Assembly (NCBI GenBank): GCA_035525045.1
Contig: DATLEX010000190.1
Location: forward strand, 1-5,389
Direction of reading: 5' to 3'
Source: DATLEX01 sp035525045
GTDB taxonomy: Bacteria; Acidobacteriota; Thermoanaerobaculia; Gp7-AA8
DNA length: 5,389 nt
The stretch's first letter is position 1, and each line of letters starts with the position of its first letter. The notes beneath the pieces were generated by a model. That model was not told where the DNA came from and did no database searches. It was given only the letters and a program-made list of their open reading frames with translations. Both the position numbers and the translations under genes were made by a program. Positions 4,883 to 5,389 of the stretch are shown here, one piece after another.

Positions 4883-5134
4883 ATGTTCGGTGAACACATG
4901 AAGGTGGAAGTCCTCGGGCCCGGCTGCGGGCGCTGCAGAGAAGCGTTCCGAGTCGTGCAGCATGTCGTGGAGCAGGAGGGGCTGGACGTGGAGCTCGTCA
5001 AGGACGAGTCGATCGAACGAATGATGGCCCTCGGGCTCATGGCCACGCCGGGGCTGGCAGTGAACGGGAAAGTGGTCGTGTCGGGACGGATTCCGAAGGC
5101 CGAGGAAGTCAGGCAGCTCCTCGGAGCCGCCTGA
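4883..5134 (+). CDS. Thioredoxin-like CxxC protein (small redox-active disulfide protein 2 type)
   Basis: An 83-residue single-domain thioredoxin fold of the Thioredoxin_3 type (PF13192/TIGR00412). VEVLGPGCGRC (8-18) carries the redox pair C15 and C18, the only cysteines; ATPGLAVNGKVV (54-65) supplies the cis-proline (P56) loop, and PKAEEVRQLL forms the last helix. Such proteins exchange thiols with a partner rather than acting as general thioredoxins. A strong AAGGAG at 4871-4876 stands 6 nt before the ATG at 4883, which decides that start; a GTG at 4880 would be too close. A third candidate, the ATG at 4898, gives the family's usual MKVEVLG beginning but has a poor ribosome site. The gene begins 15 bp after the permease and is surely co-transcribed with it. 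Reduction of the permease cysteines or delivery of a thiol-bound substrate is the likely role, by inference. Confidence 0.9.
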   Translation: MFGEHMKVEVLGPGCGRCREAFRVVQHVVEQEGLDVELVKDESIERMMALGLMATPGLAVNGKVVVSGRIPKAEEVRQLLGAA

Positions 5135-5150
5135 CAGGCCGGAAATGGAT

Positions 5151-5166
5151 AGCAGAAGGCGCTGCT
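5151..5166. terminator. Weak dyad between convergent genes
   Basis: AGCAG (5151-5155) and CTGCT (5162-5166) pair around AAGGCG in the 45-bp gap between the thioredoxin-like gene and the convergent LysE-like gene, a place where a bidirectional terminator would be expected. The stem is only 5 bp and no T-run is present on either strand, so this is tentative. Confidence 0.25.
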
Positions 5167-5179
5167 GGATGACACTTCC

Positions 5180-5389
5180 TCACATCGACACCGCGCCTCT
5201 CGCGATCATCAGAACTCCGAAACCGAGGACCATCGAGTGTCCGACGGCACCGGTGGCAGTCTGCAGCGCGGGCGGAAGGGCCGCGCCGAGCGAGGTGCCG
5301 GCGATGGCCAGGAGCGTCTGCCACGAGAGCGACGCCACGAAGGCGCCCCCGGCGAAGAGCAGGAGCGCGAGCGGGCCGGCGGCGGCCGA
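5180..5389 (-). CDS. Probable LysE-family exporter (C-terminal fragment)
   Basis: The minus strand is open from the right edge to a TGA at 5182-5180, giving the last 69 residues of a protein whose start lies outside the window. The fragment has two hydrophobic helices. The first (about 5-25) contains GGAFVASLSWQTLL and the second (about 44-63) contains GAVGHSMVLGFGVLMIARGAV, with a short linker between. The Gx-F-x-S-x-x-W-Q pattern in the penultimate helix, and a last helix starting at a Gly-rich G-x-V-G, match the C-terminal end of LysE/RhtB-type amino-acid or small-molecule exporters (family knowledge). It converges on the permease/thioredoxin operon with a 45-bp gap and is probably a separate unit. 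The substrate cannot be inferred, and another small helical exporter family is possible. Confidence 0.6.
   Translation of the reverse strand, partial: SAAAGPLALLLFAGGAFVASLSWQTLLAIAGTSLGAALPPALQTATGAVGHSMVLGFGVLMIARGAVSM

Noticed and set aside
3494..4963. Minus-strand open frame of 489 codons opposite the permease
   Set aside because: It is highly charged, low-complexity sequence complementary to a permease with clear family motifs; no plausible start context or domain.
5109..5324. Minus-strand 71-codon open frame at the right end
   Set aside because: It overlaps the LysE-like reading frame in a different phase, and its Arg/His-rich composition lacks any family resemblance. The membrane-helix frame ending at 5180 is the better gene.

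Overview
This is a GC-rich bacterial window (roughly two thirds or more G+C by eye, with strong G/C bias at third codon positions). It is densely packed, uses GTG and TTG starts, and has 1-nt stop/start overlaps. No gene identifies the lineage. A soil or sediment bacterium of the Acidobacteriota, or a similarly GC-rich phylum, fits the protein styles and the intergenic GGGCAC-type hexamer repeat, but that is a weak inference.

Layout. (1) Bases 1-168, minus strand: the N-terminus of an FAD-dependent oxidoreductase of the halogenase-like class, running off the left edge. It diverges across about 100 bp from (2) a plus-strand membrane di-iron hydroxylase/desaturase (271-1092). (3) A 143-bp gap (1093-1235) holds a degenerate hexanucleotide tandem repeat whose first part is copied in inverted orientation, forming perfect 16-nt arms. 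(4) Three genes, 1236-3717, are joined by 1-nt overlaps (TAGTG, then TGATG): a 77-residue DUF1858-type protein, an acyl-CoA dehydrogenase, and an aminoglycoside-phosphotransferase-like kinase. (5) A 76-bp gap holds two perfect hairpins and a small palindrome. (6) An ArsP/PF03773-type permease (3794-4867) and a CxxC thioredoxin-like protein (4883-5134) form a second small operon. (7) The C-terminus of a probable LysE-family exporter converges from the right edge on the minus strand (5180-5389).

How the genes may work together. The dehydrogenase and kinase resemble the two halves of mammalian ACAD10/ACAD11 and the LvaC/LvaA pair of Pseudomonas putida levulinate catabolism. In those systems a hydroxyacyl-CoA (typically 4-hydroxy) is phosphorylated and the dehydrogenase-fold enzyme then removes the phosphate, so the carbon chain can enter beta-oxidation. 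Tight coupling to a small DUF1858 protein is the least expected part of the window. The hydroxylase-family gene just upstream suggests, without proof, that the locus handles hydroxylated lipids. The permease/thioredoxin pair is a recognisable metal, metalloid or organoarsenical export-type module. Its only two permease cysteines lie in a CSC motif that the thioredoxin partner could keep reduced.
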